From NCBI RefSeq assembly GCF_028283685.1, contig NZ_JAPWKF010000010.1:390424-454423 (forward strand): a DNA stretch of 64,000 nucleotides, given 5' to 3'. This DNA comes from Edaphobacter sp. (GTDB lineage Bacteria > Acidobacteriota > Terriglobia > Terriglobales > Acidobacteriaceae). The position numbers and the translations under genes are program-made. The notes under the pieces were generated by a model that was given only the letters and a program-made list of their open reading frames with translations, ran no database searches and was not told the DNA's origin. This document shows positions 23,514 to 32,860 of this stretch, piece by piece. Position 1 is the first letter of the stretch. Each line of letters starts with the position of its first letter.

Positions 23514-24608
23514 ATGACCGGAGCCGTTCTGGAACATTCCCGGATGCGCACTGAGAGCAGCCAGCGATTTTATCGTCCTGAACTGGATGTCCTGCGCTTC
23601 TTCGCGTTCCTCCTTGTTTTCATGTATCACGCGATTTCACCGACGGCGCATCTGCCCTTTTTATTGGGGTTACTCAAGGACGCGGGTTCGTTCGGGGTTC
23701 CTATCTTCTTCCTGCTGAGCGCCTACTTGATCACAGAGCTGCTTCTCCGTGAGAAAGCGAAATCAGGAACGATCTCACTACGGCGTTTTTACGTCCGCCG
23801 CATTCTTCGCATCTGGCCGCTCTACTTTGGTTTTCTTTTTTCTGCCTTCGCGCTTGGCCAGCTGATTCACCGGCCTGAGTTGCACTTCGCCCCGATCACA
23901 CTACTTGGCGCAATCCTCATGGCGGGCAATTTCATGCAGGCCGCTGGCTACAATATGGGCCTTGCTTCAATGCTCTGGAGTATCAGCGTAGAAGAACAGT
24001 TTTACCTGCTCTGGCCATTTCTGGCACGTATCCTCACTCGCGAGCGAGTGGTACTCGCCGGTGCAACGATCTGGGTTATTTCGCAGATCATCACCGCAGC
24101 CATGATTTATCACCACGTCCCTTACTACAATGCCCAATGGTATTCGTCCTTCCCGCACTTTCAGTACTTCGGGCTGGGCATCATGATGAGCGCCTATCGG
24201 CCACGAGCGCTGCCGATTGTGGCTCGCATCCTTATGGGCATCGCAGGATTCTTTGTACTCGTTGCCGCAGGATCCATTGCTGGACCTTATTTTGTCTTTC
24301 CCACCGCCGGGATCGGCGCCTTACTCATCTTTCTCGCGTTTCTCGGCTTCCCCATGGCAGCGGAAGGACCACTGCAAAGTCTAGGCAAGATCTCCTACGG
24401 GCTCTACGTTTTTCATGGCTCGGCGCTCTTAATCACACATGTCCTGTCGCACCGCCTTCCGTACTTTCGAGAGCATCCTGCCTGGCTCGTATACACCCTG
24501 TCCTTGCCGCTAACAATCCTGTTTGCATCGCTCTCTTACCGCTATTGGGAATTGCCCTTCCTGCGTCTCAAAGAGCGTTTTGAGGTCGTCAAGTCCCGGC
24601 CTGCATAG
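23514..24608 (+). CDS. Acyltransferase 3 family membrane protein
   Basis: 364 aa, about ten TM segments. Motifs: YRPELDVLRFFAFLLVFMYH (catalytic-type His), FGVPIFFLLSAYLI, FYVRRILRIWPLY, SISVEEQFYLLWPF and SLGKISYGLYVFHGSALL. Predicted to O-acylate a sugar on the outer face of the inner membrane. ATG 23514 has AGTAGG upstream; ATG 23544 is an alternative that trims ten residues before the first motif. A stand-alone gene, convergent with the next. Confidence 0.87.
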   Translation: MTGAVLEHSRMRTESSQRFYRPELDVLRFFAFLLVFMYHAISPTAHLPFLLGLLKDAGSFGVPIFFLLSAYLITELLLREKAKSGTISLRRFYVRRILRIWPLYFGFLFSAFALGQLIHRPELHFAPITLLGAILMAGNFMQAAGYNMGLASMLWSISVEEQFYLLWPFLARILTRERVVLAGATIWVISQIITAAMIYHHVPYYNAQWYSSFPHFQYFGLGIMMSAYRPRALPIVARILMGIAGFFVLVAAGSIAGPYFVFPTAGIGALLIFLAFLGFPMAAEGPLQSLGKISYGLYVFHGSALLITHVLSHRLPYFREHPAWLVYTLSLPLTILFASLSYRYWELPFLRLKERFEVVKSRPA

Positions 24609-24662
24609 ATGGCGCCTGGAAGTATTTTTCTCCTGTTACTTCATTGGCTTCCGCTCTGAAGC

Positions 24663-26201
24663 TCAGGCCACATTCTCAATCATGGGCTTCGCTTTGCGGC
24701 CGTCCCAAAGTTGCTGGAGAAACACAACAGCGATCACAGCAACCAGGCTTTGCGTTTCAAACCGGTAGCGCATGTTCTCGTTTACCTCTACCAGTGCCAC
24801 TAGAAAAAATGCATAGTTCACCGTGGAGGAGAGCAACAAGCACAGGAGTTTTCGATCCTGATCCTTCCGCCAGAATGATTCCTTCTGCAGAGTCAACAGA
24901 AACGCAAGAATGACGAGCTCTCCTAGAACCGCGCCGATACAAAGTTTGGCGAGAAGATCGGAACCTGAGTGCCCGCCTTCCACATTTGACGCGCTATCAG
25001 AGTGGTTCTTAGGAGCAAAAACATTGCAGCAGAATCGATTAGCCCACACGTCGACTCCTGCCAGCTTCTTATACTGCGACTCGCTCTCTCCACCACGAAA
25101 CATCAGATAATCTGAGGCAGGCTCAAAATATTGCACAATCCCGTGCATCACGGCCACTGCATACACTTTGGGCGCATGTTTGAAGAGAAAGACATCGTCT
25201 TTGAGCTCTGCATCATGCATACGCAGCATGGACAGGGAGTTCCAATTGGGATCGCCACCAACCGATTTCGTCACAGCATCGAGCTCAGGAAAACCCGTTG
25301 GTGCAGCAGGCCAGTGACGTCTCAGCTCCGTCGGCAGATCAGAACCGTCATTACGAAATGTCTGAATCTGGCCCTGAGCAACGAAGCCATCGATGATGGC
25401 TCTGTCTCTCTCCGCATTCCAGTGCTTCGCCAGACTGTAGGGCCCCCACGTGGAAGACGCAAAATGGCGGAATAGAAGATAGTTCTTTGCCGGCCACAGA
25501 AGAGATATCCCTACACAGATGGCCCCCGCTGTCACGATCTGCCGTCGATTGGAAGGAATGTAAAAGAACAAGATTCCAAACAGCAGGATCACCCACGGCC
25601 ATTGATAACTGGACCGAAGCAGGGTGAGGCAGCCCATTAGGAAGCAGATACAGGCAATGGAAACAGAAGAGCGACGCTGCACATAGGAAACAATGGCAAG
25701 CGCGATCAGACAATGCAGACTTGAAACAAGCGCTGTATACAATCCATCGAAGTCAAAAGCGATAACCGTTGGATTGAGGAGCAATGCTGCACTTACGAGA
25801 TAGGCGATGCCTAAACGGACGCGCAGCTTAACAAGAATGATGAAAACAGAGACGAAGGAAAGAAAGCTGAGCACAAACTGGATGGCAAGCAACAGGGAGC
25901 CATATCGCGAACCACCAAACTTTAAACACATGCCCACCAGAGCATTGAAGAGCGGTGGCTGTCCGTGAAGATGAACGAGCCCTCGCCAAAGGTGATGACG
26001 CAGGATATCGAGATCGAGCAGCTGCCACGACGCAGGATGCTGTGTGACTAGATAGTGAAAGCCATACCGCATTGCAATTCCACGGCTACCGAAGAACAGT
26101 ATTGCGAGCCCTGCAATGGATAACCAGTTTTCCGCATACAGGGCTTTGTTGCCCTGTGAAGGCACCCTCGAACGGTCTACCTGAAGAATGGCGCCTGACA
26201 A
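24663..26201 (-). CDS. Multi-pass membrane protein, GT-C / ArnT-like glycosyltransferase candidate
   Basis: 512 aa with about ten hydrophobic helices in the first 260 and last 110 residues and a soluble region between (about 260-400). The first loop holds DLDILRHHLWRGLVHLHGQPPLFN: acidic residues and an H-G-Q-P-P motif after TM1, a layout seen in GT39/ArnT-like polyprenol-phosphate-dependent glycosyltransferases. I do not recognise the exact family. It would act on the periplasmic side using a lipid-linked sugar. More AT-rich than the flanking housekeeping genes. Monocistronic, minus strand. Confidence 0.6.
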   Translation of the reverse strand: MSGAILQVDRSRVPSQGNKALYAENWLSIAGLAILFFGSRGIAMRYGFHYLVTQHPASWQLLDLDILRHHLWRGLVHLHGQPPLFNALVGMCLKFGGSRYGSLLLAIQFVLSFLSFVSVFIILVKLRVRLGIAYLVSAALLLNPTVIAFDFDGLYTALVSSLHCLIALAIVSYVQRRSSVSIACICFLMGCLTLLRSSYQWPWVILLFGILFFYIPSNRRQIVTAGAICVGISLLWPAKNYLLFRHFASSTWGPYSLAKHWNAERDRAIIDGFVAQGQIQTFRNDGSDLPTELRRHWPAAPTGFPELDAVTKSVGGDPNWNSLSMLRMHDAELKDDVFLFKHAPKVYAVAVMHGIVQYFEPASDYLMFRGGESESQYKKLAGVDVWANRFCCNVFAPKNHSDSASNVEGGHSGSDLLAKLCIGAVLGELVILAFLLTLQKESFWRKDQDRKLLCLLLSSTVNYAFFLVALVEVNENMRYRFETQSLVAVIAVVFLQQLWDGRKAKPMIENVA

Positions 26202-26711
26202 TCTGTGCCTCTAGCTCGCCGGATTTTACTGGGTCGATCTCAGTGTAGCGCAGTCAGCGTCTCATCTGATTATTTTTGGTCGCCCGGTCAGGCGCTCTTG
26301 AATTCAATCAGATTCAGCAATACGCACACTGAGCGTTATTGGGTGCATACGTGAGCTGCACAGCGACTCATAACCTCGCTCGCGCAGCCAGGTTCACTGC
26401 CACTCCTGCAGCCCTTACTGGATCATCTGCGAGAGCATCTCATCTTATTATGCGATTGATATCGCGTGGGTAAATACCACTTTACGGGGAGGGAATTGTT
26501 TCGCTCCGTCATTGCAGCGACGTGAACTCACGCTTCCATCGATCTCCGCAATGTGCCCTCTTACACCTGTATCAAAACTGGTCTTATTCCAGACAGAATC
26601 CTTGTTTTTCAAGAGTCATTCCGCTGCGCCGATGGGTCTACAAGCGCAGCGTGTTCGCATTCCGTGGACTGCTTTGACAGAGACTCGTGAACCGGCGCAA
26701 GGAGTACTTGT
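26202..26711. other. Intergenic region without recognised features
   Basis: About 510 bp between two divergent genes. It must contain the promoter of the DUF1800/DUF1501 unit. Small open frames are present but lack ribosome binding sites or family resemblance. No RNA gene or repeat recognised. Confidence 0.3.
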
Positions 26712-28892
26712 GTGCGACGGAACACGACTCATTCCTGGCTCACTGCCATAACCACTCTCGCCTTCATCACGCCCTTTTCAGGCTGCGGAGGTGGCAACCC
26801 ATCAGCCCCCTCTTCCACGTCAGCGAGCAGCTCCCCCGTTGGTTCCTCATCAAAGCCGACGACCATCGCAGTCGCAGGTCCCACCTCAGTAATTGCAGGC
26901 GCGCCACAGCAGTTCAAAGCGACGGTGGCCAACAGCACCTCGGCCGTGCAGTGGCAAGTGAACGGAGTCGCCGGCGGTTCGTCGACTGTTGGATCAATTA
27001 CCAGCAGCGGTATTTACACCCCACCTTCAATCGTTCCATCGCCAAACATCATCACCATCTCTGCCGCGATTGGTGCAGCAAATGGAAAGCTTGGCGTCAC
27101 CGTCATGCAACCTGTTCCGACGATCTCTTCGGCCTCCCTCGTCTCCACCGATGGCGGCGCGACGGCATTGCTTACCGTCAACGGATCGTCGTTCAACAAT
27201 GCTCCAGCGTTGCTGCTTCAGGGATCACCGATGTCCTCTCAGAGCACAGGAACGATTCTGACGGCGATGCTTTCGGCCTCTGCGTTTGGCAAAGGGCCAA
27301 TCCAGATCGCAATCGAAAACTCCGGGCCAGGCGAACAAACATCCGGGACCACCTCCGTTCCCCTGCAGCTTCAAATGGCGTCGGCACGTGCAGCAGGCCG
27401 CCTGCTGGCGCAAAGCACCTTCGGTGCGACCATGCCGCTGATCCGGCAGGTGCAATCCGAGGGTTTGGACGCCTATCTGGATGAGCAGATCAAGGCAACA
27501 CCAACGGAGTTCGCTCCTCTCGACATCACGGTTGCAGTGCCAGCCTATTGCGATAACAACATCAACTATTGCATCTGGTACAGCTGGTGGCAGCATGCGA
27601 TGGAATCGCCCGATCAGCTGCGCCAGCGTATTGCATTCGCTCTCACAGACATGTTCGTGGTTGCCGGTCAAAGAGCGGATACGATGCCGACCTACCTCAA
27701 CGCTCTGTCCGATAACTCCCTTGGCAACTGGCGCCAGCTCATGCACGACGTAACGCTCTCACTTGCGATGGGCGGCTATCTGAATATGTTCCAAAGTGCC
27801 AAGCCAACCGCCAGCGACATCGCCAACGAAAACTACGCGCGCGAGTTCATGCAGTTGTTTTCTCTGGGTATCTACCAGATGAACATGGATGGCTCGCTGG
27901 ACCTGGATGCCTCCGGCAATCCCATCCCCAATTACACGCCTGCACAGATACAGGCCTTTGCGCGGGCTTATACCGGGTGGACCTACCCCGTCCCTGGAGG
28001 CGGCCCGGCAAGAAGCTGGACTCAACCGCAGACAGTCTCTCTATCCGGTTTCATGAGCCCCTACGATTCGCAACACGATACCGGATCGAAGGCAATCATC
28101 AGTGGCGTGGTCCTGCCCGCGGGCCAGACAGCAGAGCAGGATCTTGATGGAGCGCTGGACGCTATCTTCCAACATCCTTCACTGCCGCCCTTCGTCTGCA
28201 AGCAGTTGATTCAGCACCTTGTCACCAGCAATCCGAGCCCCGATTACATCAAGCGAATCGCGCAGGTTTTTGTGGACAACGGGAATGGCGTACGCGGCGA
28301 TATGAGCGCCGTTGTTCGTGCCATCCTGCTCGATCCCGAGGCGCGGCTATTGGACGATCCGAACGCGTCGCAGCCAGAGTTCGGCCATTTGCAGGAGCCA
28401 ATCCTTTGGGCCACGGCTGTTACAAGAGGTCTTCAGCCTACCAAATTAGTGGACGGCGCAAACGCTTACCAGGTGCTGGAATACTGGGCCATCACAATGA
28501 ACGAGACGCCCTTCAATGCCCCTAGCGTCTTCAACTTCTTCTCGCCTTCGAATCAATTGCCGAACTCTACCCTTCTTGCACCCGAATTCGGCATCGAGAA
28601 CACAGCAACCACAGTACAGCGGCTGCTGGTTGCAGACTGGGTCGTAACTCCCGGCCAGGCAGGCAGTCTTTCCATTGATTATTCGCCGACGGGCACTCTC
28701 GGCACTCTGGTGCAAGCCGGCCCCGACCAGTTGCTGGCTTACCTCAACACGGTATTCCTCCACGGAACAATGACCTCCGACATGAGGCAAACCATCGAAG
28801 CAGCGATGGAATCTACTTCTGACCCATCACTGAAGGCAAGAACCGCCGTTTACCTCGTCATCACTTCGTCTGCATTCAAGATTATTCGATAA
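26712..28892 (+). CDS. DUF1800 domain lipoprotein
   Basis: 726 aa. N-terminus MRRNTTHSWLTAITTLAFITPFSGC is a lipoprotein signal with the lipidated Cys at 25, followed by a Ser/Gly/Thr linker. Residues of about 45-225 look like one or two Ig/IPT-type beta modules (QFKATVANSTSAVQWQVNG; TVNGSSFNNAP). From about 225 the DUF1800 domain begins: ARAAGRLLAQSTFGATMPLI, then NYAREFMQLFSLGIYQMNMDG and FVCKQLIQHLVTSNPSPDYI. The family almost always pairs with DUF1501 and is exported; its biochemical role is not established. The start is a GTG. The DUF1501 gene follows 20 bp later. Confidence 0.9.
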   Translation: MRRNTTHSWLTAITTLAFITPFSGCGGGNPSAPSSTSASSSPVGSSSKPTTIAVAGPTSVIAGAPQQFKATVANSTSAVQWQVNGVAGGSSTVGSITSSGIYTPPSIVPSPNIITISAAIGAANGKLGVTVMQPVPTISSASLVSTDGGATALLTVNGSSFNNAPALLLQGSPMSSQSTGTILTAMLSASAFGKGPIQIAIENSGPGEQTSGTTSVPLQLQMASARAAGRLLAQSTFGATMPLIRQVQSEGLDAYLDEQIKATPTEFAPLDITVAVPAYCDNNINYCIWYSWWQHAMESPDQLRQRIAFALTDMFVVAGQRADTMPTYLNALSDNSLGNWRQLMHDVTLSLAMGGYLNMFQSAKPTASDIANENYAREFMQLFSLGIYQMNMDGSLDLDASGNPIPNYTPAQIQAFARAYTGWTYPVPGGGPARSWTQPQTVSLSGFMSPYDSQHDTGSKAIISGVVLPAGQTAEQDLDGALDAIFQHPSLPPFVCKQLIQHLVTSNPSPDYIKRIAQVFVDNGNGVRGDMSAVVRAILLDPEARLLDDPNASQPEFGHLQEPILWATAVTRGLQPTKLVDGANAYQVLEYWAITMNETPFNAPSVFNFFSPSNQLPNSTLLAPEFGIENTATTVQRLLVADWVVTPGQAGSLSIDYSPTGTLGTLVQAGPDQLLAYLNTVFLHGTMTSDMRQTIEAAMESTSDPSLKARTAVYLVITSSAFKIIR

Positions 28893-28912
28893 GAAACTGC
28901 CGGAGACTATCC

Positions 28913-30259
28913 ATGACTCAACTCTCACGTCGCAATATGCTCAAACTCGCCGCACTGGCAACAGGAAGCCAGGCATTGGGACTGCACTCTCTGGGTGCAC
29001 TTCCAGCTATGGCACAGACAGTATCTGCAAACGACTACAAAGCGCTCGTCTGCATCTTTCTCGTGGGAGGCAATGACTCAAACAACCTCCTCATTCCTGC
29101 TGACCCATCATCTTTCCAGGCCTATCAAACCATCCGCGGCGCACTTGCACTGCCCCAGGAAAACCTGCTCAGCCTGGGGAGCAACGCTTCCGTCATGCTG
29201 AATGCAGCCATGCCGAATCTGCAAAATATGTACCAGGCAGGAACGGCCGCTCTGGTGACCAACGTTGGGCCTCTTGTCCAGAACATGACACGCGCTCAAT
29301 ATTTATCGGGCTCCATGCCAGTTCCATTCGCTCTATTCTCGCATCGTGACCAGCAGATCGGCTGGCAGAGCGCGAATCCGGCGACGGAGACCGGCTTGGG
29401 CTGGGCGGGATTGGCTGCAGATCAATTAGGTCAGAACGCTGGCGGATCGTTGCCCAGCGTCATCTCTGTTGGGGGAAACCCCGTCTTCATGTACGGCCAG
29501 AAAACAACCGGCCTGTCCGTGCTTTCGACAACAACAAGTTTCGCTCCGGAGTGCGGCATGCCCTCAAATGCGTGCGCAGCGCGAATAGATGCCGCACAAC
29601 AACTTCTTTCGCTGGATAGCGGAGCAATGCTCATTCAGGCGGACAACACGATCGCATCCAATGCTTATGGGTACTTCAGCGATCTTTCATACGCGATGAA
29701 AGCAGCTCCCTCGCTGAAGACCATCTTCCCCGCTAACCCATTGGCAACACAGCTATATCAGATTGCTAAGATCATGTCCGTTCGATCATCCATTGGAGCA
29801 AATCGTCAGATATTTTTTGCGAGCTTTGGCAGCTTCGATACACACACAGGGCAGCTGCAGGCGCAGACCAAACTCCTCGGGCAGTTGGATAGCGCAATCG
29901 CAGCCTTTCAACAAGCGATGGAAGAGTTGAATCTCAGCGAACAGGTGACCGCCTTCAGCATGTCAGACTTCAGCCGTGCCATGGTCCCCAACAGCGCAGG
30001 AGGAACCGATCATGCGTGGGGAGGCCACCAATTCGTGTTGGGCGGTGCCGTGAAAGGGGGCCGCATGTACGGCTCCATGCCAACAATGTTGCTCGGTGGA
30101 CCAGATGACTCCACCAATGACGGGCGATGGATTCCAACCATCTCCGCATCGCAATACACCGCGACTTTGGCGAACTGGTTCGGCATACCCACCGCCAACA
30201 TGGCCTCAGTGGTTCCAAATATAGGTAACTTTGCTATACGAAATCTCGGTTTCGTATAG
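28913..30259 (+). CDS. DUF1501 domain protein, Tat-exported
   Basis: 448 aa. Twin-arginine signal SRRNMLKLAALATGS with probable cleavage after LPAMA. DUF1501 belongs to the alkaline-phosphatase/sulfatase-like superfamily: CIFLVGGNDSNNLLIP near the start (nucleophile region), FFASFGSFDTHTGQ, AFSMSDFSRAMVPN and GGTDHAWGGHQFVLG (metal-binding Asp/His) towards the end. Activity has not been established for the family. It forms an operon with the DUF1800 lipoprotein (20-bp gap) and has a GGAG ribosome binding site. Confidence 0.9.
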   Translation: MTQLSRRNMLKLAALATGSQALGLHSLGALPAMAQTVSANDYKALVCIFLVGGNDSNNLLIPADPSSFQAYQTIRGALALPQENLLSLGSNASVMLNAAMPNLQNMYQAGTAALVTNVGPLVQNMTRAQYLSGSMPVPFALFSHRDQQIGWQSANPATETGLGWAGLAADQLGQNAGGSLPSVISVGGNPVFMYGQKTTGLSVLSTTTSFAPECGMPSNACAARIDAAQQLLSLDSGAMLIQADNTIASNAYGYFSDLSYAMKAAPSLKTIFPANPLATQLYQIAKIMSVRSSIGANRQIFFASFGSFDTHTGQLQAQTKLLGQLDSAIAAFQQAMEELNLSEQVTAFSMSDFSRAMVPNSAGGTDHAWGGHQFVLGGAVKGGRMYGSMPTMLLGGPDDSTNDGRWIPTISASQYTATLANWFGIPTANMASVVPNIGNFAIRNLGFV

Positions 30260-30762
30260 TCACTCTCCATGCAAGCGTCTCTGAAATAAGCGTTCACCGC
30301 TGAAGCAGGCTTTATGGATCCACACAGATTGAATGTTGCATGACCCACAAGTTGTATTTAAAGATCACGTTGCAAACAGACGTAAGCAATGCGGCAGGAG
30401 TTCACCATTCACCAAGCGAATCGCATTACGGGATCTGCTAAGATCATTGAAAATACGATTCAGATCGCAAATCGGTTTTTTGAGCAGCTTATAGGCTTAC
30501 GATTATCCCCAAATCTGAGCAAAGTCTCCTGTCACGCTGTTACGCAATGCCAAGTGAAGCTGACGCATTAAGTGGGTGCACCATAAGCCGCCATAGCATC
30601 GATCGTTGCCTTTTTCTGCAAGCAAAGTTAGCTTTCGACTTTATAAATATTAACCGATGAGATCGATACTCGCGGCGAACTTCTCGACCCCAAACATTCA
30701 GATCTCTAACAGTTAGAGCATTTACCGCTAATCGATCTGCCGGCGCAGTCTAAGCAACCTAG
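30260..30762. other. Intergenic region, AT-richer than average
   Basis: About 500 bp between the DUF1501 gene and the next acyltransferase, both plus strand. No gene-like frame, RNA or strong terminator identified. Confidence 0.3.
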
Positions 30763-31845
30763 ATGGCCAATACTCTTGATACAAGGAAGAGAATGCGTAA
30801 CGCTAGTTTAGATGGAATCCGCGGTATCGCCGTTCTATTGGTCCTCTTTTACCATCATAATTTGCTGAATTTTGGTTGGCTGGGTGTCGATCTCTTCTTT
30901 GTTTTGTCTGGCTATCTCATTACGACAATTCTCCGTAAAGAAAGAATGGCTCGTCATTACTGGTCAAGTTATTGGATCAAGCGCGCCACAAGAATTTTTC
31001 CACCTCTACTCCTGCTGTTGGCAGCCGCTGCAGTACTAGGTGTCTCTCTGAGCTTGTCGCAAGCGTTCCTTTATCTCGCAAGCGCAGGTGACCTGTTTGC
31101 CATACTTCGTCCCCATGTCGAGTCGCTACGACCACTATGGTCACTTGCAGTTGAAGAGCATTTTTACCTGCTGTGGCCGCTCGCTGTATACCATCTCGAC
31201 GCGAAGACACTGAAGCGGATATGCCTCGCATTAATACTGCTCGATCCTCTTGCGCGCGCGATCATGAGCCTCTTCACGCAAGATTGGCAGATTGTCTACT
31301 TTTTGACCCCATTCAGGCTTGATGGTTTAGCTCTTGGATGCTTGCTCGCTCTGCTGTTCGAATCCAATATCGCGATTGAGAGAATTCGCCGGATGAGTTC
31401 ATCGGCAACAATCGCCTTTGTTTTGGCATGGCTGGCTCTGCGCGTCATCCTTGGACATGGCTTTACGAGAAATAATCCAACACCGGCGTATAACGCTTTC
31501 TGCTATTCACTCGTAGCGCTAGCATGTGCGGCAGGGATCAGCTACGTGCTTACCCACCAGCATTCCTTCGTCTCTCGTGTACTTTCATGGCGCCCGATTG
31601 CTTATATAGGACTGATTAGCTACGGGCTTTATCTTTATCAGGTACTGATTATTGAAAGCATGCAGCGATGGACTGGAAAATCCGTGCATGCGGTATTCCT
31701 CTTGGATTTTCCTGTGTGTTTCGTTCTCGCAGCATTGTCCTTCCGGTTTTATGAATCTCCATTGATAGCCTGGGGAAGAGCAAAGGCGAAGTCACACGCG
31801 GAACGGGTTATTCCAAAAAACGCAGAGCAAATATCAGAAGGGTAA
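30763..31845 (+). CDS. Acyltransferase 3 family membrane protein
   Basis: 360 aa, about ten TM segments. Motifs: NASLDGIRGIAVLLVLFYHHN (catalytic-type His), FGWLGVDLFFVLSGYLI, YWIKRATRIFPPL, SLAVEEHFYLLWPL and YIGLISYGLYLYQVLI. A probable sugar O-acyltransferase of the inner membrane. Clearly more AT-rich than the core genes of this window, as are 24663-26201 and 31902-34360, which suggests this part of the locus was exchanged horizontally. ATG 30763; no clear ribosome binding site. Confidence 0.87.
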   Translation: MANTLDTRKRMRNASLDGIRGIAVLLVLFYHHNLLNFGWLGVDLFFVLSGYLITTILRKERMARHYWSSYWIKRATRIFPPLLLLLAAAAVLGVSLSLSQAFLYLASAGDLFAILRPHVESLRPLWSLAVEEHFYLLWPLAVYHLDAKTLKRICLALILLDPLARAIMSLFTQDWQIVYFLTPFRLDGLALGCLLALLFESNIAIERIRRMSSSATIAFVLAWLALRVILGHGFTRNNPTPAYNAFCYSLVALACAAGISYVLTHQHSFVSRVLSWRPIAYIGLISYGLYLYQVLIIESMQRWTGKSVHAVFLLDFPVCFVLAALSFRFYESPLIAWGRAKAKSHAERVIPKNAEQISEG

Positions 31846-31901
31846 TTGCGCAATAGCCACATACCATTTGCAGAATGAAGTCATCTGCATACAGGCGTCG
31901 T

Positions 31902-32768
31902 TCATAGACTTGAACGTATACCGTATTGAACCGTAAGCACGCATGCTTTAGTAGCAGCGAGCAATCCCTTGAAACCGTATCGACGGGTGAGCGCCAACGC
32001 CAGCTTCGGCGGAGCAAGCATGGAAAACAATAGGAAGCGCCCAACGTTCTTCTGATACCGCAGATAGTCCTTCGCCGTGGTGTACATCCGGGAGGCATCG
32101 ACTACACTCGCGTACTCCTCCCGATTCACCGGCGATGGATAATGATCCACCCAAAGCTCCGGCTCAAACTCAACGCGGTATCCCAGCGAAGCTGCATGTC
32201 GAATCATGTCGATCTCTTCGGAGCCATAGCGAAGCAGCGGATCGAACTGAGCCTTCCGAAATAACTCCATCGGAAAGATACCCGCGTTGATCACCATCGC
32301 TTTGAGCTCTCCAGCGGGCTTCACACGCTGATAGCCCCAGAAGTCGGCATTGTGCGGCTCCACGCGAAAACATTCAGAGCTGGAAACATGCTTGAACTCG
32401 ATGCCGGAGACAAGAGGCTGCGGCAGCTTCTCCGCATTGACCTCGCAGAGACGATAGGCAAGCGGCACGAACGACGGAGGCAGCACGACATCGTCGTCGA
32501 TAAAACACACAAAGGCGGTCCGAACCGATGCCAGGCAGGCATTGCGATTTGCACCCAGGCCGATTCGGGGACCACGCTGATAGGCTGCAAAAGGAAACTC
32601 AGCGACGACAGCCTCCGATGTTCGTCCATCCTGGCCATCGTCGCTGACGATGACCTGATCAGGACGTCGTGGAGAATCCGCAATCGACTGCAGAGCCTTC
32701 CGCAGATCCTGCGCACGGTGCCGCGTACAGATACAGATTGCCAGGCTAGAAACATGTGACATCGTCAA
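31902..32768 (-). CDS. Family 2 glycosyltransferase
   Basis: 288 aa. GT-A features: SLAICICTRHRAQDLRKALQS, VIVSDDGQDGRTSE and AFVCFIDDDVVLPPSF (D-D-D metal site), then RYGSEEIDMIRHAASLGYRVEF (E-E/D motif near the acceptor site). The C-terminal 60 residues contain amphipathic helices. The TTG at 32768 and the ATG at 32762 are both possible starts. It lies 92 bp downstream of the polymerase/ligase gene on the same strand, so probably co-transcribed. Confidence 0.86.
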   Translation of the reverse strand: MTMSHVSSLAICICTRHRAQDLRKALQSIADSPRRPDQVIVSDDGQDGRTSEAVVAEFPFAAYQRGPRIGLGANRNACLASVRTAFVCFIDDDVVLPPSFVPLAYRLCEVNAEKLPQPLVSGIEFKHVSSSECFRVEPHNADFWGYQRVKPAGELKAMVINAGIFPMELFRKAQFDPLLRYGSEEIDMIRHAASLGYRVEFEPELWVDHYPSPVNREEYASVVDASRMYTTAKDYLRYQKNVGRFLLFSMLAPPKLALALTRRYGFKGLLAATKACVLTVQYGIRSSL

Positions 32769-32860
32769 CGCGCAATCACCTTGAATTGGTTGTAGTAAAA
32801 GTCTCTATACCAAGCAAGCCGGCTCGAGAAAGAATTCTGTTGTAACGCGGTTCTTCGAGT

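Noticed and set aside
26512..26751. 79-codon plus-strand frame ahead of the DUF1800 gene
   Set aside because: No ribosome binding site, no recognisable family, and it overlaps the DUF1800 signal peptide in another frame.
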